Assembly (NCBI GenBank): GCA_013001695.1
Contig: JABDMC010000392.1
Coordinates: forward strand, 1-44,353
DNA: 44,353 nucleotides
Source of the DNA: Akkermansiaceae bacterium
Lineage (GTDB): Bacteria; Verrucomicrobiota; Verrucomicrobiia; Verrucomicrobiales; Akkermansiaceae
Reading direction: 5' to 3'
Below, piece by piece: positions 1 through 7,514 of this stretch. The translations under genes were made by a program, and so were the position numbers. A model generated the notes under the pieces. That model was given only the letters and a program-made list of their open reading frames with translations. It was not told where the DNA came from and did no database searches. Within the stretch, counting starts at the first letter, position 1; the number at the start of each line of letters is the position of its first letter.

Positions 1-562
1 CGGCGAGGACGTCGAGCGAGGCGAGGTACTCGCCGAGGTTGTCGCGGGTCACGCCCCCGAGCGGGATGAAGCGCAGCCCGAGGTGGCGGTAGGGCGCCGC
101 CATGTTCTCGAGCCCGCGGCACCCGCCGAGGTCCCCGGCCGGAAAGAACTTCAGGACGTGACAGCCGATTTCGAGGGCCGCCTCGATGTCGCTGGGGGTG
201 GCCACGCCCGGCGCGAAGGGCAGGCCGGCGGTCTGCGCGGCCCGCACCACCGTCGGATTGAATCCCGGCGCGACCGCAAACTGCGCCCCGGATTCCCGCA
301 CCAGCTCGACCTGCTTCCGGGTCAGGACGGTCCCCGCCCCGAGCAGCATCCCGGGCACATCCCGCGCGATGTTGCGGATCGCCTCGATGGCGACCGGGGT
401 GCGGAGCGTCAATTCCATGGCACGCACCCCGCCGGCGAGAAGGGCACGGGCCAGCGGCACGGCCTGCCCCTCGTCCTCGATCGTCACCACCGCCGCCACC
501 CCCGCCTCGCGCAGCTCTTCGAATACCGGATCGATCCCCTCCATCGCCGCCGTTCCTATCAT
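1..562 (-). CDS. eda: KDPG/KHG aldolase, partial (3' end outside the window)
   Basis: Class I aldolase that cleaves 2-keto-3-deoxy-6-phosphogluconate (or a related keto-deoxy sugar acid) to pyruvate plus an aldehyde; cytoplasmic. Reading leftward from ATG at 562, about 187 codons are visible and still open at the window edge. Family motifs are present: MELTLRTP near residue 47, GAGTVLT, APGFNP, and HVLKFFPA, whose lysine is the Schiff-base residue in this family. The start overlaps the stop of the upstream oxidoreductase gene in an ATGA (559-562), which suggests translational coupling and decides the start; an alternative ATG lies at 544. It is the last visible gene of the sugar operon. The family is clear; the true substrate (KDPG, KDPGal or KHG) cannot be told from sequence. 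Confidence 0.92.
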   Translation of the reverse strand, partial: MIGTAAMEGIDPVFEELREAGVAAVVTIEDEGQAVPLARALLAGGVRAMELTLRTPVAIEAIRNIARDVPGMLLGAGTVLTRKQVELVRESGAQFAVAPGFNPTVVRAAQTAGLPFAPGVATPSDIEAALEIGCHVLKFFPAGDLGGCRGLENMAAPYRHLGLRFIPLGGVTRDNLGEYLASLDVLA

Positions 563-1632
563 TCCTCACCGAGCAACGGAAGGGCCCGCTTCTCTTCGGC
601 GCTGCGCCAGGCCGTGTCGACGATCTGTTGGCCGATCCGCGAGATCGCGGGGCTCAACGGTCCCTCGATGGCCGCGCCGGTGCCCAGGCAGTGCAGCATG
701 TACTGCACGGGATCCGCAAAGGGCGGCTCGAGCGCGGGCGCGTCGACCGCGATGCCCTCCGGCCGCTCCGGTGTCTGCACGCGGATCGTGGGCCCGTAGT
801 CCCAGCTCGAAATGGTGCCGGCCGTCCCCTTCAGGATGAACCCGCACCGCGGCTGCGGCTGATGAACCCACGGGTCGCTGAACGTCCCCCATCGCGTTTC
901 GAATTTCGACAGGCCGCAGTCGTAGCGCGCCACCGTGATGCTGTGCTCGTCGACCTCGAGACCCTCCGGCCGGTCCCACATCGCCATCACCTCGCGCGGC
1001 TTCCTGCCCCCGTGGAACCAGGTCCCGAGCGTCGTCCCGTAGCCGAGGTAGTCGAGCAGGCTTCCGCCACCCTCGGCCCGCTTGTAGAACCAGCTCGCAT
1101 CCTTCTCGGCAGCGGTCGGCTCCTTCTCGATCTTGTCGGCGCCGTGCCAGAGCGGCCCGCGGTTGCCGTCGTAGAAGTGCACTTCCTGGAGGTCGCCGAT
1201 GGTTCCGGCGGCGACGAGCTCATGCGCCTTGACGTGCGCCGGCACCCAGCGCAACGGCCAGTTGATGGCGAGCGGCTTCCCGCTCGCTTCCATCGCGGCG
1301 ATCATGCCGTCGGCTTCCGCGAGGCTGGCCGCAAAGGGCTTCTCGACCAGGATGGCGACCTCGTACTCCGCGACCTTTTCGGTCCATTCCGCGTGCCGCG
1401 CCGCCGCCGGGCAGAGGATGACCAGGTCCGGCTTCGCCGTTTCGAGGCACTGCCGGTAGTCGGTGAAGACCTTTTCGTCCCCGAGGCCGAAACTGCGCGC
1501 CGCTTCCTGCATCCGTTCCGGCTGCTCGTCCGCGATCCCCGCGATCTCGGCGTCAGGATGATCCGCGACGTGCCGCAGCAAATCGCCCATGTGGAAATGG
1601 TCGAAGTTGACGCCGGCGACTTTCCAGGACAC
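559..1632 (-). CDS. Gfo/Idh/MocA-family NAD(P)-dependent oxidoreductase
   Basis: Predicted cytoplasmic sugar or inositol dehydrogenase of about 357 residues. The N-terminus has the form AGVNFDHFHMGDLLRHV in place of a textbook GxGxxG loop. The family motif VEKPFA follows, and the C-terminal half fits the Gfo/Idh/MocA alpha/beta domain. An upstream in-frame ATG at 1707 exists, but the 25 residues it would add (beginning MRTGRPG) are encoded by a palindromic repeat, so I prefer the GTG at 1632, which begins just before the nucleotide-binding fold. No clear ribosome binding site is visible for either start. The 3' end overlaps the aldolase start by four bases. The roughly 200-base gap to the upstream MBL gene holds a repeat pair. 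The substrate is unknown; operon context suggests sugar or sugar-acid oxidation. Confidence 0.85.
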   Translation of the reverse strand: MSWKVAGVNFDHFHMGDLLRHVADHPDAEIAGIADEQPERMQEAARSFGLGDEKVFTDYRQCLETAKPDLVILCPAAARHAEWTEKVAEYEVAILVEKPFAASLAEADGMIAAMEASGKPLAINWPLRWVPAHVKAHELVAAGTIGDLQEVHFYDGNRGPLWHGADKIEKEPTAAEKDASWFYKRAEGGGSLLDYLGYGTTLGTWFHGGRKPREVMAMWDRPEGLEVDEHSITVARYDCGLSKFETRWGTFSDPWVHQPQPRCGFILKGTAGTISSWDYGPTIRVQTPERPEGIAVDAPALEPPFADPVQYMLHCLGTGAAIEGPLSPAISRIGQQIVDTAWRSAEEKRALPLLGEE

Positions 1633-1689
1633 GGGAGGGAGGTTGAACCGCGGGCGGCGGAGAGAACAGGGAGAAATTCCCCGGGTGCC

Positions 1690-1860
1690 CGGACGGCCCG
1701 TCCGCATCGAGACGATTCTTCCGCCGCAGGCCGGAAGCTGGATGCGTCGTCGCCGAGGGGTCTGCCGAGTGGGCGCCGGAGGCTCGGGAGACGATCAGGA
1801 TTTGTCCGGCCTCCGGCCGCGGGAGTCTTCAATCGGCGGACGAGCCGTCCGCGCTCCCAG
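1690..1860. repeat. REPIN-like pair of inverted palindromic repeats (family A, first locus)
   Basis: Two copies of one repeat unit face each other. The left copy has core CGGACGGCCCGTCCGC (1690-1705) and tail GCCGCAGGCCGGAA (1723-1736). The right copy, in inverse orientation, has tail TCCGGCCTCCGGCCGCGGG (1805-1823), core GCGGACGAGCCGTCCGC, then GCTCCCAG (ending 1860). The same unit recurs as an inverted pair at 41204-41352. The right copy runs into the 3' end of the MBL-fold gene and encodes its last residues. Confidence 0.8.
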
Positions 1861-2713
1861 CGGTCCCCACCGTCAACCGCTCCCCGCCCCGCATCACCCG
1901 GAACTCCTGCCCGGCCCGCTCGCAGGCCGCGACAAACCGGTCGGGCTCCTCGGTGTTGAAGGTGAACATGTGGTAATGGCACGGCACCACCAGCTTCGCC
2001 CCGATCGCCGCTCCCAGCTCCGCGGCCTCGACGCCGTTGAGGTTCCCCGCGACGCGGCGCTCGGGCTTGTTCCCGTTGATCGGCAGCATCGCGACGTCGA
2101 CGGAAAAGGGCCGCAGCTCTTCGACGAGGCCGTCGTGCCAGAGGGTGTCGCCGCTGTGATACACGCAAAACTCCCCGAACTTCACCGCGAACCCGAGGAA
2201 CTTGCACCGCCCCTCCGCGTCCCGCTCGACCTCGTTGTGGGCCGCCGCGATCCCGCTGATCTCCCACGGGCCGGCGCTGATCCGGCGCCCGGAGTCGACG
2301 CCGTGATACTCGACCTGCGCCTCCCCCAGGCGCTCCCGCGCAAAGGCGAGGTTGGCTTCCGGGAGGACCAGCCGGATTCCCCCGCTGGCCCCCGCGATCG
2401 CCCGCAGCGACTCGCCATCGAGGTGGTCGGTGTGATTGTGACTCGAGGTCACCACGTCGAGGAAATCCAACCGCGCCGGGTCGATCACCAACTCCGACAT
2501 CCGCACGTGCGGCTTGTCGGTCCCGTGATACTTCCGCGTCAGCGAATCGGAGAGGTACGGATCGAAGAGCAGGAACTGCTGGTCCCACTTCAGGAGGAAG
2601 CCGCTCTGGCCGAGCCACCACAGGTGGAAGCAGTCCGGCGCCTCCTCCGCCCCGCGGATATCGGCCAGCAGGGCGTCGTCCTTCCGCGCCGCGGCGATCA
2701 GGTCCGCGCTCAC
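1829..2713 (-). CDS. MBL-fold metallo-hydrolase (UlaG/lactonase-like)
   Basis: Zinc-dependent metallo-beta-lactamase-fold hydrolase, 294 residues, cytoplasmic. Metal-binding motifs are visible: HNHTDH (the HxHxDH signature), a histidine in AAHNEVERD, an aspartate in YHSGDTLWHDG and a histidine in CHYHMF. The GTG start at 2713 overlaps the TGA stop of the MetE-like gene (GTGA), which argues against the longer upstream frame. The fold is shared by UlaG-type ascorbate-6-phosphate lactonases and many other hydrolases. Beside a dehydrogenase, a kinase and a KDPG aldolase, a sugar-lactonase role is a reasonable inference but unproven. The C-terminus (GSADGSSAD) is written by a palindromic repeat and probably extends beyond the conserved domain. 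Confidence 0.85.
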   Translation of the reverse strand: MSADLIAAARKDDALLADIRGAEEAPDCFHLWWLGQSGFLLKWDQQFLLFDPYLSDSLTRKYHGTDKPHVRMSELVIDPARLDFLDVVTSSHNHTDHLDGESLRAIAGASGGIRLVLPEANLAFARERLGEAQVEYHGVDSGRRISAGPWEISGIAAAHNEVERDAEGRCKFLGFAVKFGEFCVYHSGDTLWHDGLVEELRPFSVDVAMLPINGNKPERRVAGNLNGVEAAELGAAIGAKLVVPCHYHMFTFNTEEPDRFVAACERAGQEFRVMRGGERLTVGTAGSADGSSAD

Positions 2714-3747
2714 GAAATCCCCAGTTCCTTCCGCACCCGCCGCACTCCTTCCACCATGTTGACGAGCTTCTTCTTTGCCGCCCAGCGCGCCGTCTGGCTG
2801 AGCCCGCAGTCCGGCGCGAAGACGAGGCGCTCCGCGGGGGCGTGTTCCAGGCAGGCTTTCACCTTCTCCGCGATCAACTCGGGCGTCTCGATGAAGTAGC
2901 TCTTCACGTCGATGATGCCGACGGCCACGTCCATGCGCTTCGCGACCTCCGCGATGACCTCGAGCTCCGCGTACTCGCGGTTCGCCATCTCGAGGTGCAG
3001 CTCGTCGACCTTGAGGTCGAGGAAGTCCGGGAAGAGCGGCGCGTAGCGCCGGTAGCCCACCGGGTGCCCCTTGAAATTCCCGAAGCACAGGTGGGTGCAC
3101 AGGCGCGTCTTGCCCACCACCGGTTCCACGGTGCGGTTGAAGATGTCCACGAAGCGCTTCGTGTCCTCCTTGTAGCCGTAGCAACTCATCGACGGCTCAT
3201 CGACGCAGATCTCCTCGCAGCCCGCCGCCACGAGGTCCTCGAGCTCCTTCCGGATCAACGGCAACAGGGCCTCCGTGAGGGCATAGCGGTCCGGGTAGTC
3301 GCGGTTCGGGAGGAGGCGCCCGCTCATCGTGAACGGCCCCGGGACGCTCATCTTGAGCCGCGGACCATCCGGGGCGAGCCGCTGAAGCCTCTGGAATTCC
3401 TCCACCGTCCCGAGCCCCTCGGGCGCGTCGAGGATTCCGGTGACCTCGTGCTTCCCGCGCTGGTCGTGCGCCAACGGCCCCCACTTCCGCGGCGCCTCGG
3501 CCTCAAGGGAGATGCCCGAAAGGAATCCGTAGAAGCTCAGGTTGAAGTCGAACCGGGTCTGCTCGCCGTCGGTGATGACATCCAGTCCGGACCGCACCTG
3601 GTCGCCGATCGCGACGGCGGCGGCATCGTCCTGCATCTCCCCGATGTCGGCGGAACCGAAGTCCTCCATCCGCCCGGCGGACGCTTCGAGCCACGCCGGA
3701 AACGGATAGCTTCCGACCACGGAGGTGCGCAACGGTTGTGTCTTCAT
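2710..3747 (-). CDS. MetE C-terminal-like (cobalamin-independent methionine synthase family) protein
   Basis: 345 residues matching only the catalytic C-terminal barrel of cobalamin-independent methionine synthase, which transfers a methyl group to a zinc-bound thiol. It opens with TSVVGSYPFP, typical of the family. Candidate zinc ligands are present in order: His and Cys in THLCFGN, Glu in LHLEMANRE, and Cys in PDCGL. The region CVDEPSM matches the substrate-binding Asp-Glu-Pro element. It lacks the N-terminal half of full MetE (about 750 residues), as do stand-alone archaeal-type and catabolic homologs. It overlaps both operon neighbours by four bases (ATGA at 3744-3747 with the SIS gene, GTGA at 2710-2713 with the MBL gene), so it is co-translated with sugar enzymes. 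Its methyl donor and acceptor are unknown; homocysteine methylation is possible but not shown. Confidence 0.88.
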   Translation of the reverse strand: MKTQPLRTSVVGSYPFPAWLEASAGRMEDFGSADIGEMQDDAAAVAIGDQVRSGLDVITDGEQTRFDFNLSFYGFLSGISLEAEAPRKWGPLAHDQRGKHEVTGILDAPEGLGTVEEFQRLQRLAPDGPRLKMSVPGPFTMSGRLLPNRDYPDRYALTEALLPLIRKELEDLVAAGCEEICVDEPSMSCYGYKEDTKRFVDIFNRTVEPVVGKTRLCTHLCFGNFKGHPVGYRRYAPLFPDFLDLKVDELHLEMANREYAELEVIAEVAKRMDVAVGIIDVKSYFIETPELIAEKVKACLEHAPAERLVFAPDCGLSQTARWAAKKKLVNMVEGVRRVRKELGIS

Positions 3748-4523
3748 GATCCCAGGTTCTCGGAAAGCTTCGCCATGCGGCGGGCGTGTTCATCGTAGGC
3801 CGCCTCGAAGAGCGCTGTCGAGCGCTCCGCGCCCACAATGCCCGCCGCGGCGAGGACTTTCGGCGGGGCCCCGCCCTGCACGAGACGCTCCGCGACCCCA
3901 GCCTTGATGGCGTTGATGAGGATCACGCCGCCGACCGTCGAGAGCGGCGCCACCTTCTCGTCGAGCCCGTCCACGGCCACCGCGGCGTCGCCCGGGGGCG
4001 CCCCGGTGTCCAGGACGAGATCCGCAAAATCGGTGAGCTTCCTGCCATCGTCCCGCTTGGCCTCGCATCCCTCGCTGTGGGCCCGGCTGACCATCGCGAC
4101 GACCTTGGCGCCCCGGGCCCGGAGTCCCTCCGCCATCTCGCAGGGGACCACGCTGGTGCCGCTCGATGAAATGATGAGGGCCGCATCATCGGCGGTGATC
4201 CCGAAGTTGCGCAGGATGCGTCCCGCAAACCCCGGGACGTTCTCCAGGAACATCGCCTGCCGCTGCCCGTTCGCCCCCGTCACGAGATTGTGAAACGTCA
4301 GCGACAGTTCCACGATGGGATTCCACCCGGGAAAGGACCCGTAGCGCGGCCACATCTCCTCGACCATGATCCGGCTGTGGCCCGAGCCGAACAGGTGCAC
4401 CACGCGTCCCGCCAGGATCGTCTCCGCGAACCAGTCCGCGGCCCGGTCGATGGCTTCCTTCTGCGCGGCCACCGCCGAGATCACGCCGGCGCACTGCCGC
4501 AGGTAGTCTTCACTGGATTTCAT
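3744..4523 (-). CDS. SIS-domain phosphosugar-binding protein (UPF0309-type)
   Basis: 259-residue protein with a single SIS (sugar isomerase) domain, a fold that binds phosphorylated sugars such as amino-sugar phosphates. Visible signatures are HLFGSGHSRIMVEEMWPRYG near the N-terminus, the phosphate-binding serine run IISSSGTS, and KVVAMVSRAHS. Length and motifs fit the UPF0309 / 'sugar isomerase domain-containing' family, often found beside ROK kinases. The ATG at 4523 was chosen because it lies one base past the end of the ROK gene and begins a normal helical N-terminus (MKSSEDYLRQ); the open frame extends further upstream only as read-through of the neighbour. It is probably an isomerase, etherase or phosphosugar-binding enzyme acting on the product of the ROK kinase. 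Confidence 0.88.
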   Translation of the reverse strand: MKSSEDYLRQCAGVISAVAAQKEAIDRAADWFAETILAGRVVHLFGSGHSRIMVEEMWPRYGSFPGWNPIVELSLTFHNLVTGANGQRQAMFLENVPGFAGRILRNFGITADDAALIISSSGTSVVPCEMAEGLRARGAKVVAMVSRAHSEGCEAKRDDGRKLTDFADLVLDTGAPPGDAAVAVDGLDEKVAPLSTVGGVILINAIKAGVAERLVQGGAPPKVLAAAGIVGAERSTALFEAAYDEHARRMAKLSENLGS

Positions 4524-4524
4524 G

Positions 4525-5424
4525 TCATGCGTTCGCCGCGAACCAGGCCGCGCCGTAGGTTCCGGCCCACTCGCCCAGCGCTGCGCGCCGGATCTCAACC
4601 CGTCCGCCCGCCGGGCGCCATTCAAAATCGTCGAGGTGGCGTTTCAGGCCGGGTTCGATGTGCTCCCAGGCCTGCGAAATCCCCCCGCCGATCAGGACCA
4701 ACTCCGGATCCAGGACGTGCACGCACGACGCCACCCCGGCCGCCAGGGCGCGGATCGAGCGGTCCCAGGTCTCCCTTGCCACCGCGTCGCCCGCCGCGAC
4801 GGCCTCCACCAGCTCGCGGGTCGAGGCGAACTTTCCGCCGGAGCGCTCCGCGACGTTGTGATTGCCGATCATGTCCTCGAGGCTCCCCGGCACGCCGCAA
4901 ATGTCCGGCGGGCCGGTGAAGTCGAGCGCGATGTGCCCGAGGTGCCCGGCCTTCCCGAAATGGCCGCGCAGGAGTTTCCCGTCCGCCACCACCGCACCGC
5001 CCACCCCGGTGCCGAGCGTCAGGAGGATGACGTCCTTCTTCCCCTCGGCGGCCCCTTGCCAGACTTCCCCGAGCAGGGCGGCATGGGCGTCGTTGAGCAC
5101 CGCGGCCGGCTTCTCCAGCAGGCCGGGCCAGTCGAGACCGACCAACCCCCCGAGCCGTCCGGGCATGTCGACGACGGCGGTGGCCTCCCGGTTCGCCAGC
5201 CCCGGCGAGGAGACGCCCACCACCCCGGCCGGCGTGCCCGCCTCATCCTCCAGTCCGCGGACCAGTTTCCGGATCTCGGCCGCAAACGCCGGCCGCCCGT
5301 CTTCCTCTTCGCCATCCCGCGTCGGGGCGGTGGCCCGGTGCAGGAGCGCGCCCGTCCCGAGATCAAAGGCGGCCGCCTTGATCGCCGTCCCTCCCAAGTC
5401 GATGCCGATTCCCAGTTTGCTCAT
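4525..5424 (-). CDS. ROK-family sugar kinase
   Basis: 299-residue ATP-dependent sugar kinase of the ROK family (glucokinase, N-acetylglucosamine or N-acetylmannosamine kinase type). The N-terminus MSKLGIGIDLGGTAIKAA carries the phosphate-1 motif and fixes the start at 5424. The catalytic Asp is in VLNDAHAA, and GTGVGGAVV is the phosphate-2 motif. The ROK zinc signature CxCGxxGCxE is degenerate here: the aligned stretch reads DICGVPGSLE, keeping one Cys. ROK members with altered zinc sites are known, but this is worth noting. It sits between the SDR (118-base gap) and SIS genes, so it probably phosphorylates the sugar that the SIS protein handles. Substrate not determinable here. Confidence 0.9.
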   Translation of the reverse strand: MSKLGIGIDLGGTAIKAAAFDLGTGALLHRATAPTRDGEEEDGRPAFAAEIRKLVRGLEDEAGTPAGVVGVSSPGLANREATAVVDMPGRLGGLVGLDWPGLLEKPAAVLNDAHAALLGEVWQGAAEGKKDVILLTLGTGVGGAVVADGKLLRGHFGKAGHLGHIALDFTGPPDICGVPGSLEDMIGNHNVAERSGGKFASTRELVEAVAAGDAVARETWDRSIRALAAGVASCVHVLDPELVLIGGGISQAWEHIEPGLKRHLDDFEWRPAGGRVEIRRAALGEWAGTYGAAWFAANA

Positions 5425-5541
5425 GACACCATGGCCGGCCGGCGCAATGCCGCCGGTCCGGATGGCCCCGGACGGGGCGGAATATCGTGCCCGGCCTGCG
5501 CCGGCGGGCCCCACGGATCGATCCCGATGCGCTTCGCCATT

Positions 5542-6336
5542 CTAACGTCCCTCCGTCACGCCCCAGCCGCCATCGACGTGGACGACCTGGCCGGTGACGA
5601 ACCGGGCTCCGCTTCCGAGGAGAAAGAGCACCGCCGTGTCGAGGTCCTCCGGGACCCCGATCCGGCCGCCGTCGAGGGGTTGCTTGCGCCGCACGAACTC
5701 CATGATGGCGGCGTCTTCCCGGGCCCGCTCCGACATCGGGGTCTCCACCAGGGCCGGCGCCACCACGTTGATCCGGATGTTGTCCGGCGCATAACAGGCC
5801 GCAAGCGACTTCGAGAGCCCCTCGATACCCGCCTTCGCCGCAGCGTAAGCGTGCGAGGCGAAGTGCTGCGGCGAAGGCGAGAATCCCAGCACGCTTCCCA
5901 TGTTGAGGATGGCGCCGCCCTTCCCCTGCTCCCTGAACCGGCGCACCGCGGCGCGGTTGGAGTGCATCACGCCGGTGAGGTTCTGCCGGAGCGCGTACTC
6001 CCACCCCTCGTCACTCATCTCGTGCAGGGGCCCGTCGCCCTGCGCCCGTCCGCTGCCGCCGGCCACGTGATACAGCCCGTGCAATTCCCCGAAGCGGGCG
6101 CACGCCAGTTCGATCAACTCCGTCACCGTTCCCGGTTCACTTGCGTCGGCCGGCGACCCGCACACGTGGTCCTCGTCGAATTCCGCGAGGGCGCGGGAGA
6201 CGCTCCCTTCCGATCGCCCGCACAAGGCCACCCGCGCCCCGTTCGCGACGAGGCACCTTGCCGCCGACAACCCCAGGCCCGTGGTTCCGCCGACGATCAC
6301 GTAGGTCCGCCCGTGCACTCCAAACCCGTCGTCCAT
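5542..6336 (-). CDS. SDR-family NAD(P)-dependent oxidoreductase
   Basis: 264-residue short-chain dehydrogenase/reductase with a classical Rossmann fold. Cofactor loop IVGGTTGLGLSAA near residue 15 is the TGxxxGxG-type motif (first position G, VGGTTGLG). YHVAGGSG corresponds to the NNAG structural motif, and AYAAAKAG holds the catalytic Tyr and Lys (YxxxK), preceded by the Ser of NMGSVLG. The C-terminal TGQVVHVDGGWGV is family typical. I chose ATG 6336 because it starts 10 residues before the first beta strand; the upstream extension to 6717 is low-complexity read-through. It is the first gene of the leftward operon. It is probably a sugar or polyol dehydrogenase. Confidence 0.9.
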   Translation of the reverse strand: MDDGFGVHGRTYVIVGGTTGLGLSAARCLVANGARVALCGRSEGSVSRALAEFDEDHVCGSPADASEPGTVTELIELACARFGELHGLYHVAGGSGRAQGDGPLHEMSDEGWEYALRQNLTGVMHSNRAAVRRFREQGKGGAILNMGSVLGFSPSPQHFASHAYAAAKAGIEGLSKSLAACYAPDNIRINVVAPALVETPMSERAREDAAIMEFVRRKQPLDGGRIGVPEDLDTAVLFLLGSGARFVTGQVVHVDGGWGVTEGR

Positions 6337-6697
6337 CTGCGCGCCATTGCGGGGTTGCGGGACGGCGCTGGCAAGCGTGAACTCGCGGCATCCCGTCCGG
6401 CTTCCGGCCCCGGGCGGACCCGCCGGCCCGCGGGGGCTAAATCCGCAAAACTCGTTGATTTTCAGGGGTGTGCCACACTGTCTCTTGCGCCCCGGGGGAC
6501 CTGATCTAGGTTGGGATGCGGGTCGAATCCGCCGAGGATTTCCAGAGAGCCGTGGTCCCTGAAGACCCTCCTCGAGACTCGGCGGGGCTCGCCTTGCCGG
6601 GGTGCCCAGCGGCCCCCCGGGCGCAAGGTCCAGGGGAGAGTTGCGCCCTCGCGGCGCCTCTTCCCGCGGCCCGGCGCCGGTCCATCCTTTCACCATC
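6337..6697. other. Divergent intergenic region
   Basis: 361 bases between the leftward sugar operon and a rightward gene. It must hold the promoter of the sugar operon, but I see no convincing -35/-10 pair. The stretch around 6519-6535 resembles a tRNA T-loop (GGGTCGAATCC), but no tRNA can be built around it. No supportable small gene. Confidence 0.4.
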
Positions 6698-7369
6698 ATG
6701 AACCAGAAACAATTCACCCTTCCCCGTTCCCGCCGCGGTCCGCGACGCTCCTCGGAGGCGTCCCGGTGGACGGTGTTCGATCCCTACTGGCTCGAAGCGG
6801 AACAGGCCTACTACAACCACGCCCACCGGTTCCCGGAAGTCCCGGACGCCCCGCGCATCATCCAGTCGCCGTGCCGGCCGGAATTCTTCATGCCGGTGAC
6901 TCCCAAGGACGTGCGCCACACGCTGGAGCGCATTCCCGCCGGATTCCTCCGGGAACTCCAGGCCATCTTCCTGCTTGGCGGCACGCGCAAGCAGGCGGTG
7001 TGTGCCGGCAGTGCGGAGTTCAGTTACGGGTGCTACTGGGAAGACTGCGTCTTTCTCTATCCGTTTCCGCGCGAATTGCTCACCTCCGTTTACCGGCGGC
7101 CGCCGAAGCCGAGCGACATGCAGGACTACGCCCGCGTGGGCGCCGAGATCACCACCGAAACGGAAGGCACCGTGGTCCGCTTCGATCGGGACTCCCTGAA
7201 GCGTCTCTACCTGCAGGACGTCCTCATTCACGAGATCGGCCACCACGTCGACCGCGAGAACCTCGGGCCGACCAAGGAGAACGAGGCCTACGCCCGTTGG
7301 TTCGCGACCGAATTCGGCTTCCGGCGCGGCGCGGCGGGAAGGACCCGCACGCCCGGCGAGGCGGCGTAG
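6698..7369 (+). CDS. Putative zinc metallopeptidase-like protein (HEIGHH motif)
   Basis: 223-residue protein of unknown function. Residues 178-183 read HEIGHH, an HExxH zinc motif, and a Glu follows about 14 residues later (KENEAYARWF), the spacing and sequence expected of a gluzincin-type third ligand. There is no signal peptide or membrane segment, so it is probably cytoplasmic. The N-terminal 25 residues are basic and Ser/Arg-rich. Cys residues cluster in AVCAGSAEF and GCYWEDC. ATG 6698 is preferred to the upstream in-frame ATG at 6602 because the added residues are Pro/Arg/Gly-rich and unlike a folded domain. The following gene starts 145 bases downstream on the same strand. Peptidase activity is inferred from the motif only. 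Confidence 0.75.
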   Translation: MNQKQFTLPRSRRGPRRSSEASRWTVFDPYWLEAEQAYYNHAHRFPEVPDAPRIIQSPCRPEFFMPVTPKDVRHTLERIPAGFLRELQAIFLLGGTRKQAVCAGSAEFSYGCYWEDCVFLYPFPRELLTSVYRRPPKPSDMQDYARVGAEITTETEGTVVRFDRDSLKRLYLQDVLIHEIGHHVDRENLGPTKENEAYARWFATEFGFRRGAAGRTRTPGEAA

Positions 7370-7514
7370 CGGTTCGAGCCGGCCCGGCGAGTCCCCGGGA
7401 ACGGCGAGCCGTCGATGACCGGGGCGGCCGGGGGACGGTTCGGTCTGGCCACCCCGCGCGGAGTATCTATGCTCCCCGCCCGGCCGGGTCATTCCGGAGT
7501 TCTCCGGACCGCCC

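Noticed and set aside
1633-1707. N-terminal extension of the Gfo/Idh/MocA protein starting at ATG 1707
   Set aside because: The extra residues are encoded next to and within a palindromic repeat and lie outside the conserved fold; GTG 1632 fits better.
4522-6504. A 660-codon plus-strand frame across the ROK and SDR genes
   Set aside because: Antisense shadow of two clear enzyme genes; Arg/Ala/Pro/His-rich without motifs.
6519-6535. A T-loop-like sequence suggesting a tRNA
   Set aside because: No matching acceptor, anticodon or D arms can be formed around it.
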